Source of the DNA: Jannaschia seohaensis
GTDB lineage: Bacteria > Pseudomonadota > Alphaproteobacteria > Rhodobacterales > Rhodobacteraceae
Assembly (NCBI RefSeq): GCF_900116765.1
Contig: NZ_UETC01000011.1
Coordinates: 59,842-123,841 of the forward strand
Direction of reading: 5' to 3'
Length of the DNA: 64,000 nt
Shown: in pieces, positions 9,143 through 17,885 of the stretch
Layout: each line of letters opens with the position of its first letter
How positions within the stretch are numbered: position 1 is the stretch's first letter
Position numbers and translations under genes: made by a program
Notes under the pieces: generated by a model
Seen by the model: the letters and a program-made list of their open reading frames with translations, nothing else
Told to the model about the DNA's origin: nothing
Database searches by the model: none

Positions 9143-9790
9143 TCAGGCGTTCGGCGTGATGACGATCTCGACCCGGCGGTTGCGCTGCTTGCCCTCGGGG
9201 GTGTTGTTGGTCGCGATCGGCTGGCTCTCGCCCCGGCCGATGGCCCGGATGCGGAAGGCGGGCACGCCCGTCTCCAGGAGAACACCGGCCACCGCGCGAG
9301 CGCGGCGCTCGCTCAGGTCCTGGTTATAGGCGGCGGAGCCGTCGCTATCGGTATGGCCGATCACCTGCACGGTCGTGTCCGGATATTGCTGGAGGTTGCG
9401 GCCCAGCGCACGCAGATCGCCTTGCAGATCGGCGCGCAGGTTGGCGCTGTCGGTCGCAAAGAGGATGTCCTGCGGCATCGTCACGATCAGCTGCTGGCCG
9501 GTGTTCGTGATCACGATCCGGTCGTCGCCCAGCTGGCGGCGCAGATCGGCGGCCTGCCGGTCGAGCGCGTTGCCGATGGCCGCGCCCACGCCCGCGCCGA
9601 CGGCGGCACCGATCAGGGTGGACCGGGTGTCGCGGTCGCCGGTGGCATTCCCGATGGCAGCGCCGGCCAAGCCGCCAATGATCGCGCCGCTGGCGGTGCG
9701 GTTCGGCTCTCCGGTGGGCGTGGTCACGCAGCCCGCCAGCATCAGAGAAGCGGCGGCGGCAATCACGGGGGTCTTGGCGAGAAGCGTCAT
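9143..9790 (-). CDS. OmpA-family lipoprotein (YiaD-like, glycine-zipper + OmpA domain)
   Basis: 215 aa. Signal peptide with lipobox LAGC, lipidated Cys at 21. Residues about 33-75 are Gly/Ala rich (IIGGLAGAAIGNATGD, AAVGAGVGAAIG), a glycine-zipper motif. The C-terminal half (about 100-213) is an OmpA/MotB peptidoglycan-binding domain with 'IGHTDSDGSAAYNQDLSERRA' split over its signature and 'NRRVEIVI'. It likely anchors the outer membrane to peptidoglycan. Monocistronic: its own upstream region and a terminator downstream. Confidence 0.9.
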   Translation of the reverse strand: MTLLAKTPVIAAAASLMLAGCVTTPTGEPNRTASGAIIGGLAGAAIGNATGDRDTRSTLIGAAVGAGVGAAIGNALDRQAADLRRQLGDDRIVITNTGQQLIVTMPQDILFATDSANLRADLQGDLRALGRNLQQYPDTTVQVIGHTDSDGSAAYNQDLSERRARAVAGVLLETGVPAFRIRAIGRGESQPIATNNTPEGKQRNRRVEIVITPNA

Positions 9791-10099
9791 GAGTCTCTTT
9801 CCATTTGTTCGGGCCGCGCAACGGCGCGCCTTCGGGCGCGGTAATACCGGGTCGGACGGGCGACAGGCAATGCGCCGCCCGCGTTATCGCATAGCGCGCG
9901 GAGGTTTGCCAGTCGCGCGACCCCGCCCGGGGGATAGGCTATCCTCCGCTAGCGGGTCCGTCCGACAGGGCGCACGAGGTACAGCCGCGGCCCATCGGAC
10001 GACCCCGCCAATCCCGGCGCTGGCCGGGCCGAATGGGCCCGCCCGCGCGCAGGCGTCCGTCGGCAAGGCGATGAGCCACCGGCGGGACGGCGCGCCGCC
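9791..10099. other. Upstream region of the OmpA lipoprotein gene; palindromes, no gene
   Basis: About 309 bases between the aminotransferase stop and the lipoprotein start. A perfect 13-base palindrome, GGATAG-G-CTATCC, lies at 9932-9944, and a longer-range inverted repeat pairs GTCGGACGG (9851-9859) with CCGTCCGAC (9958-9966). These could terminate aminotransferase transcription or bind a regulator of the lipoprotein gene. No coding frame is convincing. Confidence 0.45.
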
Positions 10100-11284
10100 C
10101 TAGACCCCCGCCGCCACGATGGCATCCGCGAGCAGCGGCACCGTCGCGCTGTTGAGCCCGGCGATGTTCATCCGCGAGTCGCCGACCATGTAGACGCCGT
10201 GATCCCGCCGCATCGCCTCCACCTGCTCGGGCGTGGCGCCCAGGCGGGAGAACATGCCGCGATGCGCCGCGAGAAAGCCGAAGCGGTCCGATCCGACCCG
10301 GTCGCGCAACGCAGCGGCCAGTTGCTCGCGCAGGCCGAGCATGCCCAAGCGGACCTCCTCGAGTTCCGCCTCCCAATCCGCGCGCAGCGCGTCGTCGGTC
10401 AGGATCGTCGTGACGACCCGCGCCCCGTGATCGGGCGGGAACGAGAAGTTCATCCGGTTGAGCATGGCCAGCGCGCCCTGCGTCACGGGAACCGCGTCCG
10501 TCGACGGGGCGATGGCCATCAAGAGACCGGTCCGCTCCCGGTAGATGCCGAAATTCTTGGAGCAGGAGGCAGCGATCAGCATCTCGGGCACCGTCCGGGC
10601 CAGGATGCGCGTCCCCTCGGCATCGGGCTCCAGGCCGTCGCCAAAGCCCTGATAGGCGATGTCCACGAAGGGCACCGCGCCCCGCCGCGTCAGCAGCGCA
10701 GCCACATCCCGCCATTGGTCCGGCGTCAGGTTCGCGCCAGTGGGGTTGTGGCAGCAGCCATGCAGTATCACCGCGTCGCCCGGCGCCACCTCGGCCAAGT
10801 CGGCCATCATGCCGTCGAAATCGACGCCGCCGGTCTCGGCGTCGAAATAGCGGTAGCTGGGCGTCTCGATGCCGAGATAGGCCGCGATGGCCGGATGGTT
10901 CGGCCAGGTCGGGTTCGACAGCCAGAGGCGTGCGCCCGGCGCCGCCATGCGGATCAGCTCCAGCCCCTGACGGATCGCGCCGGTCCCGCCGGGCTGCGCG
11001 GCGCAGGCGAGGCGGTCGCGCGGCGCGTCCGGGCCGAGGATCAGCGCCGAAAGCGCGTCGGCGAAGGCCGGGTCGCCCGCGAGGCCCGTATAGGTCTTGG
11101 TCTCCTGCGTCTCGACCAGCTGCCGCTCGGCCGCCTTGACCGCCCGCATGATCGGGGTCCGCCCGCTGGCGTCCTTGTAGACGCCCACGCCCAGGTCGAT
11201 CTTGCCCGGCCGCGGATCGTCGCGGAAGGCGGCCATCAGCGCCAGGATCTTGTCGGGGGCCTGCGGTTTCAGGTCGGTCAGCAT
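10100..11284 (-). CDS. tyrB: Class I aromatic-amino-acid / aspartate aminotransferase (TyrB type)
   Basis: 394 aa, full length for the Ia subgroup. PLP lysine K243 in 'SCSKNFGIYRERTG'; 'NPTGANLT' and 'FVDIAYQGFGDG' mark the other cofactor contacts and 'SRMNIAG' carries the alpha-carboxylate arginine. It transfers amino groups between aspartate/aromatic amino acids and 2-oxoglutarate in the cytoplasm. The start abuts the stop of the upstream sulfurtransferase gene, so both are one unit. Choice between AspC and TyrB specificity cannot be made by eye. Confidence 0.88.
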   Translation of the reverse strand: MLTDLKPQAPDKILALMAAFRDDPRPGKIDLGVGVYKDASGRTPIMRAVKAAERQLVETQETKTYTGLAGDPAFADALSALILGPDAPRDRLACAAQPGGTGAIRQGLELIRMAAPGARLWLSNPTWPNHPAIAAYLGIETPSYRYFDAETGGVDFDGMMADLAEVAPGDAVILHGCCHNPTGANLTPDQWRDVAALLTRRGAVPFVDIAYQGFGDGLEPDAEGTRILARTVPEMLIAASCSKNFGIYRERTGLLMAIAPSTDAVPVTQGALAMLNRMNFSFPPDHGARVVTTILTDDALRADWEAELEEVRLGMLGLREQLAAALRDRVGSDRFGFLAAHRGMFSRLGATPEQVEAMRRDHGVYMVGDSRMNIAGLNSATVPLLADAIVAAGV

Positions 11285-12136
11285 TCAGGCGTCTCCGGTC
11301 GCGATCTTGAGGTCTGGATACATGCCCCATTCGGCCCAGGAGCCGTCATAGAGCGCGTGATCGGTATGGCCGATGCGCGCCAGGGCGAGGTTGAGGATGG
11401 CGGCGGTCACGCCCGAGCCGCAGCTGGTCACGATCGGCCGGTCGAGATCGACGCCCGCCTCGGCGAAGGCGGCGCGCAGCGCGCCCGGGTCCTTCATGGT
11501 GCCATCCGCGTTCAGGAGCGTGCCGAAGGGCAGATTGCGCGAGCCCGGGATATGGCCCGCCCGCAGACCGGGCCGCGGCTCCGGCGCCTCCCCGCGGAAG
11601 CGGGCGGCGGCGCGGGCGTCGACGATCTGGGCAAGGCCGAGCTTGCTGGCGCGGGCGACCTCGGTCACGTCGCGCATCAGTTCGGGGTGGCGCGTCACGG
11701 TCATGTGGCGGTCGCGGATCTGCGGCGGCTCCGACGTGACCGGCCGCCCCTCGGCCCGCCACTTGGGCAGGCCGCCATCCAGAACGGCCGCCCGCTGCCC
11801 GAAGAGCCGGAACAACCACCAGAGCCGCGCCGCCGAAAACAGCCCCGCCCCGTCATAGACGACGATCGTATGCCCGTCGCCCACGCCCAGCCGCCGCATC
11901 CGCGACATGAACTTCTCCAGCGGCGGAGCCATATGGGGCAAGCTGGAGCGGCCATCGCTCACATCGTCCAGCGCGACGAAGCGGGCGCCCGGGATATGCG
12001 CCTTGGCATATTCCTCCAGCGGGTCGCGCCCGGCATTGGGCAAGTACCAGGAGGCGTCGAGTATGCGCAGATCCGGCGCGGTCAGCCGCGCGGCCAGCCA
12101 TTCCGTCGAGACCAGGGTGGCGGGATCGTCGATCAT
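11285..12136 (-). CDS. sseA: 3-mercaptopyruvate sulfurtransferase (two-rhodanese-domain)
   Basis: 283 aa from ATG 12136, which has AAAGGAA upstream; a longer frame exists but is not protein-like. Two rhodanese domains; the C-terminal one holds the active loop C239-G-S-G-V, the CG(S/T)GVT form typical of mercaptopyruvate rather than thiosulfate sulfurtransferases. It moves sulfur from 3-mercaptopyruvate to thiophilic acceptors. Co-transcription with an aminotransferase fits: transamination of cysteine gives mercaptopyruvate, so the pair can form a cysteine transamination/desulfuration route (inference). Confidence 0.9.
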   Translation of the reverse strand: MIDDPATLVSTEWLAARLTAPDLRILDASWYLPNAGRDPLEEYAKAHIPGARFVALDDVSDGRSSLPHMAPPLEKFMSRMRRLGVGDGHTIVVYDGAGLFSAARLWWLFRLFGQRAAVLDGGLPKWRAEGRPVTSEPPQIRDRHMTVTRHPELMRDVTEVARASKLGLAQIVDARAAARFRGEAPEPRPGLRAGHIPGSRNLPFGTLLNADGTMKDPGALRAAFAEAGVDLDRPIVTSCGSGVTAAILNLALARIGHTDHALYDGSWAEWGMYPDLKIATGDA

Positions 12137-12248
12137 CGGGTTCCTTTCATCGGTCTGCGCATCGGTGCTCGCTGGCCGCCCAGAGGCCTGCGCAGCGCCG
12201 TGAGGGGTCGAGACCCGGGACAGCGGAGGACTGTGCGGGCCGTATCGG

Positions 12249-12911
12249 TCATGCGCCCGCCTCCGCCCGCTGGGCCCGCTCGGCGAAGAGCTTACGCCAA
12301 GTCGGGTCGAGATCGGCAAGGCCGGCCAGTTCGGCCAGGACGGCTCGCTCGGCCCCCGGATCGAACAGCGCTGCCGCGGCCCGGCGCACGGACCAATCGC
12401 CATGGGGTCGCTCCAGCAGCGACACCTCGTCGCCCGCCGCCACCGCGCCCGGCTCGATCACGCGCAGATACCAGCCGGTGCGCAGCGTCTCCCGTACGCG
12501 CAGGACCATATCTTCGACGCCGACATGGGCGGCCAGCTTCCAGCAGGGCTGCCGCCCCTGGCTGATGGCCACCGTCGCGGTGCCGAAGCGCAGGACGTCG
12601 CCGATACAGACATCCTCCTCGGTCCAGTCCGGCAGAGAGACGTTCTCGCCGAAGCCGCCAGGGGCGAAGCGGGGGTTGGGGCCCAAATCCGCCTCCCAGG
12701 CAGGGTAATGCGCGGCGGGATAGACATGCACGGCCTTGCCCTCCCCGCCATGGACGCGCAAATCGGCCTGGGCATCGCCATCGAGCCCTGTGGCGCCCAG
12801 CGCGACGGGTCCGTCCACGGCCCGCTTGCCGATGGCCGAGGGCGGCTTGCCGGGCCACCGCGCCTCGACGCGGCCCAGATAGATGACCGTAACGGTCGTT
12901 CGGTCGGTCAT
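12249..12911 (-). CDS. MOSC domain protein (YiiM type)
   Basis: 220 aa. The MOSC core shows '[12 protein letters not shown]', 'PGGFGENV' and the conserved cysteine in '[10 protein letters not shown]', where family members carry persulfide sulfur or bind the molybdenum cofactor. YiiM-type MOSC proteins act in reduction of N-hydroxylated compounds or cofactor sulfuration. No molybdoenzyme is nearby; the neighbour is sseA on the same strand (113 bases downstream), another sulfur-transfer gene. Ends in an acidic/Ala-rich tail of no known role. Confidence 0.85.
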   Translation of the reverse strand: MTDRTTVTVIYLGRVEARWPGKPPSAIGKRAVDGPVALGATGLDGDAQADLRVHGGEGKAVHVYPAAHYPAWEADLGPNPRFAPGGFGENVSLPDWTEEDVCIGDVLRFGTATVAISQGRQPCWKLAAHVGVEDMVLRVRETLRTGWYLRVIEPGAVAAGDEVSLLERPHGDWSVRRAAAALFDPGAERAVLAELAGLADLDPTWRKLFAERAQRAEAGA

Positions 12912-12998
12912 TCGGACCCCTCGGCTGGCCTGTCACGGATTAGACCCCGCGCGCCTGCGACGCAACGCGCGGCACGCGCGGAAAAGGGGAAAACGGGG

Positions 12999-13026
12999 TT
13001 GCCAGACTTCTCCCTCTCTTCTAATG
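12999..13026 (+). promoter_or_regulatory. Candidate promoter of rplY
   Basis: TTGCCA (12999-13004) and CTAATG (13021-13026) are separated by 16 bases in an otherwise GC-poor C/T-rich stretch 67 bases before the rplY start. A single hexamer pair of this quality is weak evidence. Confidence 0.25.
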
Positions 13027-13092
13027 GGCGGCCTTCACCCCGGGCGGACACCCTTGGAGGCCGCCCGAATCTACGAATTGGAGTATAACGAC

Positions 13093-13740
13093 ATGGCTGG
13101 TGAGATTCCGGATCTCGTGGCAATGGCACGGACGGGGACGGGCAAGGGGGCCGCTCGTCAGGCACGCCGGGACGGCATGGTCCCGGGCGTTGTCTATGGC
13201 GGCGGGGCCGACCCGATGCCGATCCAGATCCCCTTTAACGAGCTTCTCAAGAAGCTGAAGGCCGGGCGCTTCCGCGCGACCCTGTGGAACCTGAAGATCG
13301 AAGGGCAGGAAGACGTGCGCGTCATCTGCCGCGACGTTCAGCGCGACGTGGTCAAGGATCTGCCCACCCATCTGGACCTGATGCGCCTGCGCCGCACGTC
13401 CAAGGTCAACCTGTTCATCCCCGTGGTCTTTGAAGGCGTCGACGGCTCGCCCGGCGACAAGCAGGGCGGCGTCCTCACCGTCGTGCGCCCCGAGGTGGAA
13501 CTGCGCGTGACCGCCGGCGACATCCCCGAGCAGATCGTCGTGGATTGCTCCAAGATGGAGATCGGCGACACGATCCACATCTCGGATGCGACCCTGCCCG
13601 AAGGCGTCAAGCCGACGATCGACCGGGACTTCGTTCTGGCCAACATGCAGGCGCCTTCGGGTCTGGCCTCGCAGAAGGACGAAGAAGAGACCCCCGAGAC
13701 CGAGGTCATCAATCAGTCCGGCGAGAGCGCCGAAGACTGA
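13093..13740 (+). CDS. rplY: 50S ribosomal protein L25 / general stress protein Ctc
   Basis: 215 aa; ATG preceded by GGAG ten bases upstream. N-terminal L25 5S-rRNA-binding beta barrel (to about residue 95; '[20 protein letters not shown]') followed by the C-terminal Ctc/TL5 beta domain ending '[19 protein letters not shown]', then an acidic tail (DEEETPETE...). Long L25 forms of this type are normal in alphaproteobacteria. Often followed by pth; here it is followed directly by a strong terminator instead. Confidence 0.95.
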   Translation: MAGEIPDLVAMARTGTGKGAARQARRDGMVPGVVYGGGADPMPIQIPFNELLKKLKAGRFRATLWNLKIEGQEDVRVICRDVQRDVVKDLPTHLDLMRLRRTSKVNLFIPVVFEGVDGSPGDKQGGVLTVVRPEVELRVTAGDIPEQIVVDCSKMEIGDTIHISDATLPEGVKPTIDRDFVLANMQAPSGLASQKDEEETPETEVINQSGESAED

Positions 13741-13758
13741 TCGTCCTGCCCTTGCAAG

Positions 13759-13797
13759 AAAAGGGGCGTGGATCCGACCGGATCCACGCCCCTTTTT
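13759..13797. terminator. Strong bidirectional intrinsic terminator after rplY
   Basis: Perfect 13-base arms 13763-13775 (GGGGCGTGGATCC) and 13780-13792 around the loop GACC, flanked by AAAA before and TTTTT after. It starts 18 bases after the rplY stop. The A tract on the left makes it work in both directions, so it could also stop minus-strand readthrough from the transporter gene that ends at 14040. Confidence 0.92.
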
Positions 13798-14039
13798 CGT
13801 CCGATGGAGAGATCGGACGGCTGATCGCTGGCGCGCTAAGGCGTCATGGCTGCCGACGGCCATAAGGGGATGACATCGGCAGGCCGTGACCCGCACGGAC
13901 CCGCCCTGCGCCAGCCCAAGGACGAAAGGCTGCGCAGCCGAGGCTGCGGCGAGACGGAAGGTGCTGAGAAAGAGCCGGAGCAATCCTCGGCAGACCGGCC
14001 ATCGGTTCCTCCTTAGGCATGGCGCGGTGGGGCTCTGCC

Positions 14040-15116
14040 TCAAGCCCCTGCGCTCGGGAGGGGGGCCCGGCCTTCCGCCGCTCCATCGATCAGCCGATCC
14101 GCCGCCATGCCGCCCACCCACATCGCCGTCAGCGCGGCCCAGGCCGTCAATGCGAAGGTCGAGGCGCCGGTCACCCCCGCCCCGATGGTGCAGCCTCCGG
14201 CTGTCATCGCGCCAAAGCCCATCAGCGCCGCGCCGGCCAGATAGCGCCGCATCGCCCCGGCCCCGTCCCAGCCCTGCCAGGCGAGCCGCCCCGCGGCCCA
14301 AGCCGACAGGAAGGCCGCCAAGGCCACGCCGGGAACCAGACCGATATCGAAGTCCAGCCCGTGCCCCTCGGCCAGGAGATACATCAGCACATCGGCCGAC
14401 GGGCCCGAGAAGGTGAGGCTCCCGAGCGCGACGGGCTCGAAGCTGACCCGGCCAAGCATCGCCGTCAGCCCCCAACCGAGCGCCACGGCAAACCCCACGC
14501 CGCATGCAAAGACGAGGGTCGAGAACGACACCCGGGCCCGCCGCGCGATGATCAAGGCGAGCACGGCGAAGGCCAGCCCCACCAAGAGACCGCCGCGTTG
14601 CCCCAGGCCGGACTCGAGCAAGAGGTCCGGATTCGTTCCATCGGTGACCCAGAACCCCGAGACCGCCTGACGCAAGGGGTTCAGCGCACCGTGCAGGCTC
14701 ATCTGCGCCACGACAGCGAACACGAGGCCGGACAGGATCGCCCGCAGATTTCCCGTCGCCCCGAGCACCAGCAGCCGCCCCGGACAGCCCCGCGCCAGGA
14801 CCATGCCGACGCCGAAGACCAGCCCTCCGATCACCGCCCCCGAGAGCGTTCCCGGCGAGGCCAGCCAGCGGCTTTGACCGAGATCCACGAAGCCGGTGGC
14901 GTCCATCGCCTGGGTCCACACGACCCCGGTCGAGAAGGTCAGCAGCCAAACCGCCGGCCGCGGCCCCAACGAGCCCCGCGCGGTCTCGACAGCCGCGGCG
15001 CGCAGGCAGAAGCCGCTCCGCTCGGCGGAGAGACCGAAGACGATCCCCACGAACAGACCGGCCAGGGCGGCCGCCCTCGGTTCACCCAGCGCGTCAACGA
15101 TGCCGATCAAGTCCAT
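14040..15116 (-). CDS. YeeE/YedE-family membrane transporter (thiosulfate uptake, TsuA-like)
   Basis: 358 aa with about nine to ten hydrophobic helices and three cysteine motifs: C37 in 'ERSGFCLRAA', C111 in 'ARGCPGRLL' and C309 in 'TAGGCTIGAG'. In TsuA, three pore cysteines at comparable places relay thiosulfate across the membrane. This is the full-length fused form, not the split half-size YeeE/YedE pair. No TusA-like partner is adjacent. The preceding 13.80-14.04 kb holds nothing convincing. Confidence 0.85.
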   Translation of the reverse strand: MDLIGIVDALGEPRAAALAGLFVGIVFGLSAERSGFCLRAAAVETARGSLGPRPAVWLLTFSTGVVWTQAMDATGFVDLGQSRWLASPGTLSGAVIGGLVFGVGMVLARGCPGRLLVLGATGNLRAILSGLVFAVVAQMSLHGALNPLRQAVSGFWVTDGTNPDLLLESGLGQRGGLLVGLAFAVLALIIARRARVSFSTLVFACGVGFAVALGWGLTAMLGRVSFEPVALGSLTFSGPSADVLMYLLAEGHGLDFDIGLVPGVALAAFLSAWAAGRLAWQGWDGAGAMRRYLAGAALMGFGAMTAGGCTIGAGVTGASTFALTAWAALTAMWVGGMAADRLIDGAAEGRAPLPSAGA

Positions 15117-15203
15117 GGGGTCCCCTCCGCGAGCCTCGGGAAGCGGTCAGCGCAGGGCCGCGCCCCCGTCGTTGATCTGCATCAGGCCCGGAGGGCGCGT
15201 CCG

Positions 15204-15896
15204 CTATCGGACGATTTCCCTCAGCACCGCATCCGGCCCGGACTTCGCCGGGTCCTCGGGCCGCGCGATGGCGGGGGTCTTGCGGATATGCAGGTCACGC
15301 TCGGCGCAGGCCAGCATGAAGGCGGCGAGGTCGCCCGTCCGTGTGCGGATCAGATCCTCCGGGATCACCTCGGGAAAGACCCGGTAATCGCCCGAAGGCC
15401 CCTCGTCCAGCAGCCAGCCGGGGCGCACGGCCGTCCAGCGCAGGGTCTCGGTGGCTCGCAACAGGCGCTCCATCTCGCCCAGCTGCTCGAAGATCGCGCG
15501 CAGGCCCGTCTCGGCGGCGGCCCGGAACCAGATCGGCCCCCGCGCCCGGGTCTCGACGAAGCTGGCCGAGATCGTCACCAGCCGGTCCACCCCGACGGCG
15601 CGCATCGCCAGGATCAGGTTCAGAGTCCCCTGGCTGTGCAGCTTGGGCGGGTCGATCACGGCGCGGGGCCCGGCCTCGATGCCCACAGCGTTCAGTACGG
15701 CGTCGGTTCCCTGCAGAAGGGCCTCCAGGCCCTCCCGCTTCATCAGGTCGCCCTTTTGCCAGCTCAGGCGATCATGTCGCCGTTCTGGCATGGAAGTCGC
15801 GTGATAGATGGCCCGGACAACGTGGCCCGCCGCCAGCGCGGCATCGACAAGACGGGTGCCGGTGGCGCCTTGGGCGCCGAAGATCGTCAGGTGCAT
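15204..15896 (-). CDS. NAD(P)H-binding atypical SDR / NmrA-like protein
   Basis: 230 aa with the N-terminal dinucleotide motif GAQGATG (8-14), then 'LLQGTDAVLNAVG', 'LVTISASFVETR' and 'TAVRPGWLLDEGPSG', which is the pattern of atypical SDRs of the NAD(P)H-binding family (PF13460). No catalytic YxxxK is visible, as usual in this group, so it may be a redox sensor or an enzyme. Follows the transporter's coding direction (87-base gap) but no shared function is evident. Confidence 0.75.
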   Translation of the reverse strand: MHLTIFGAQGATGTRLVDAALAAGHVVRAIYHATSMPERRHDRLSWQKGDLMKREGLEALLQGTDAVLNAVGIEAGPRAVIDPPKLHSQGTLNLILAMRAVGVDRLVTISASFVETRARGPIWFRAAAETGLRAIFEQLGEMERLLRATETLRWTAVRPGWLLDEGPSGDYRVFPEVIPEDLIRTRTGDLAAFMLACAERDLHIRKTPAIARPEDPAKSGPDAVLREIVR

Positions 15897-15945
15897 CCGC
15901 GGGTCCCCCTTCGCCGATCAACCGCGCAGCCCGCCGCCAGTTCCC

Positions 15946-16932
15946 TCAGGCCGGGGGGCGCCCGCCGGCCGCCGCATAGGCCATGTCGATCACCCGTTGC
16001 GTGCCCGCCGCGTCCTCCAGCGTCCAGGGGAAGGCCGCCTCGCCCCGGATCGCGGCCCCGAACGCCTCGACCTGATGGACATACTGGTTCAGACCCGGCC
16101 AGGTCCGCCGGTGGGTGACGAAGTCCCGCCCACGCCATTCCACCACGGCTTCGCCGAACTTCGCGGCGTTGAACGGGGCGGTCACGCGGATGATCCCGGC
16201 ATCGCCATGGAACAGCATGAATTGCTCCGGCAGCATCCGCATGGAGTTGACCCAATGGGCGGTGAAGCCGGGGAAGCGGGCCGAGACCCGCGCGACCACG
16301 TCGCAGCCGGCCTCCCAGTCGAGATCGGCATGGGTGATCGCCTCCGGTTCCGCCCGGGTGGCCCAACGGGTGGAGCCATAGGTGTAGACGCCGATATCGG
16401 GCAGCGCCCCACCGCCCATCGCGGCCGTGTTGCGGATATTGCCCGGGTCGGCGGAGTTGTTATAGGTGAACACCCCCTCGACATGGCGAAGCTGCCCCGG
16501 CACGCCGTCGTCGATTAGCTCGCGGACGAACTGCCATTGCGGGTGGTGGACGATCATATAGGCCTCCGCCGCCTGGAGCCCGGTCGCGTCGCGCGCCGCG
16601 ATCAGGGGGGCGATGCCCGCCTCGGTCATGGCGAGCGGCTTCTCCACCAGGACGTGCTTGCCCGCCTCAAGCGCCTTCACGCCCCATTCGACATGCATCG
16701 TATGCGGCAGCGGCACGTAGACCGCGTCGATCCCGGGATCAGCCAACAGAGCATCATAGCTCTCATGCACCCGCAGACCCGGCGCGAGATCCGCGAAGGG
16801 CGCGGCCTTGGCCGCGTCCCGCGTGGCCAGGGCCGCCAGGACATGGCCTGACGCCGCATGGATCGCGGGCGCCATGGAGCGGCGCGCAAAGTCCGAGGCG
16901 CCCAGCACCCCCCAGCGGATCGGATCGGTCAT
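15946..16932 (-). CDS. Gfo/Idh/MocA-family oxidoreductase
   Basis: 328 aa from ATG 16932; the open frame extends further but without homology-like sequence. N-terminal Rossmann motif 'GVLGASDFARR', then 'VYVPLPHTMHVEWG', the family hallmark 'EAGKHVLVEKPLA' (E-K-P) and the C-terminal alpha/beta domain. Such enzymes oxidise or reduce sugars and cyclitols with NAD(P). Orphan gene; divergent from the GAF protein at 17099. Different from the second family member at 22254 (only the generic motifs shared). Confidence 0.85.
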   Translation of the reverse strand: MTDPIRWGVLGASDFARRSMAPAIHAASGHVLAALATRDAAKAAPFADLAPGLRVHESYDALLADPGIDAVYVPLPHTMHVEWGVKALEAGKHVLVEKPLAMTEAGIAPLIAARDATGLQAAEAYMIVHHPQWQFVRELIDDGVPGQLRHVEGVFTYNNSADPGNIRNTAAMGGGALPDIGVYTYGSTRWATRAEPEAITHADLDWEAGCDVVARVSARFPGFTAHWVNSMRMLPEQFMLFHGDAGIIRVTAPFNAAKFGEAVVEWRGRDFVTHRRTWPGLNQYVHQVEAFGAAIRGEAAFPWTLEDAAGTQRVIDMAYAAAGGRPPA

Positions 16933-17098
16933 GTCGGAACTCCCTCGCGTCTTGGCTCGCCGCGGACAGTCGGCACGCCACCGGGCCGCGTCAAGCCATC
17001 GGAGAAGAGAACCGGTGCCGGATGACAAACCGGCCGGCGCGCAGTAGCGTGCCCCGGTCGGGGCCAATTTCCGGGCCGACCCGCGACAAGAGTAGTGA

Positions 17099-17554
17099 AT
17101 GCGTATGTTCGAGGATATCGCCTCGCAGGTGGATTTGATGCGGGTGCTTCGAGAAAGACTCTCGGTCTTTTACGTCTTTTCCAACGAGATCCTCGGGGAC
17201 ATGCTGCATGTCCGGGCCGCGTCCTTCGCCGGCCCCAACCGGCTCGACCCTCGCGACAACCCGGGCCGCTACGCCGTCCCGCTCGATCTGACATTCTGCC
17301 GGGAGACGCTGTCACTCGGCATGTCGCTGGCCATTTCCGAGACCCACACCCATCCCCTCGTGCGCAACAGCCCGGCGCTCGGCGGGTGCGGGGCCGGGGT
17401 GGCGGCCTATCTGGGCGTGCCGGTCCCCGGCGCCAAGCGCACGCTCTGCGCGATGCATGTCCAACGCCGGCCCTGGAGCGATGGCGACATCCAGATGATG
17501 CGAGAGGCCGCGCGGACCAGCGCGACCCTGCCCTACTACCCGCCGGAGGATTGA
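17099..17554 (+). CDS. Small single-domain GAF protein
   Basis: 151 aa consisting of one GAF domain: 'FCRETLSLGMSLAISE', 'HPLVRNSP', 'AYLGVPVPG', 'RTLCAMHVQRRPWSDGDI' follow the usual block order. No output domain, so it is a stand-alone ligand or signal sensor. No clear ribosome site; the ATG two codons later (17105) is an alternative start. Divergent from the Gfo/Idh gene; partner unknown. Confidence 0.75.
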   Translation: MRMFEDIASQVDLMRVLRERLSVFYVFSNEILGDMLHVRAASFAGPNRLDPRDNPGRYAVPLDLTFCRETLSLGMSLAISETHTHPLVRNSPALGGCGAGVAAYLGVPVPGAKRTLCAMHVQRRPWSDGDIQMMREAARTSATLPYYPPED

Positions 17555-17885
17555 GCCTCGGGCGGCGGTGGGCCGGCCTCTGTCGGATCCGTTCGCCCGG
17601 ACGCGATCCAAGCCGACCCCTCTAACCGGTCCCGCGGGCACGCTCTGCAAGATGCACGGACGCCGCAGGCCCCGAGGCCGCACGACATCCCTCGGATGCA
17701 ACTGGCGGAGCGGGTCCGCTAGAACCTTGCGCCCAGGCGGCGGGCCTTCCCGCGCAGGGCCGCGCAGTCAGCCGGATAAGTCTGCATGTCGGCATCAGCC
17801 CTTCGGAGACGGCCCGTGCCTGCTTGACAGCCGAGGGCGACCCTATGCCGTCCTGCGAGGGATACACCGACGGCTGAAGGATCAT
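17555..17885. other. 331-base intergenic region upstream of the VPLPA-CTERM gene
   Basis: No protein-like frame. A perfect -35 hexamer TTGACA is at 17824-17829, 57 bases before the next gene; the best -10 (CTATGC/TATGCC) is only 13-14 bases away, so the promoter call is weak. A GAAGGA ribosome site is at the right end. Confidence 0.4.

Noticed and set aside
10199..12565. 788-codon plus-strand open frame opposite tyrB/sseA/MOSC
   Set aside because: Antisense shadow; no motif, while all three minus-strand genes show active-site residues.
13844..14086. Small minus-strand frame between rplY and the YeeE gene (80 codons, Arg/Pro/Ser-rich), with a signal-peptide-like stretch in a neighbouring frame
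   Set aside because: No start codon with a ribosome site in the hydrophobic frame and low-complexity composition; not supportable as a gene.
13021..14949. 642-codon minus-strand open frame across rplY and the YeeE gene
   Set aside because: Shadow of two real genes in other frames and runs through the rplY terminator; GC-rich DNA gives long spurious frames.
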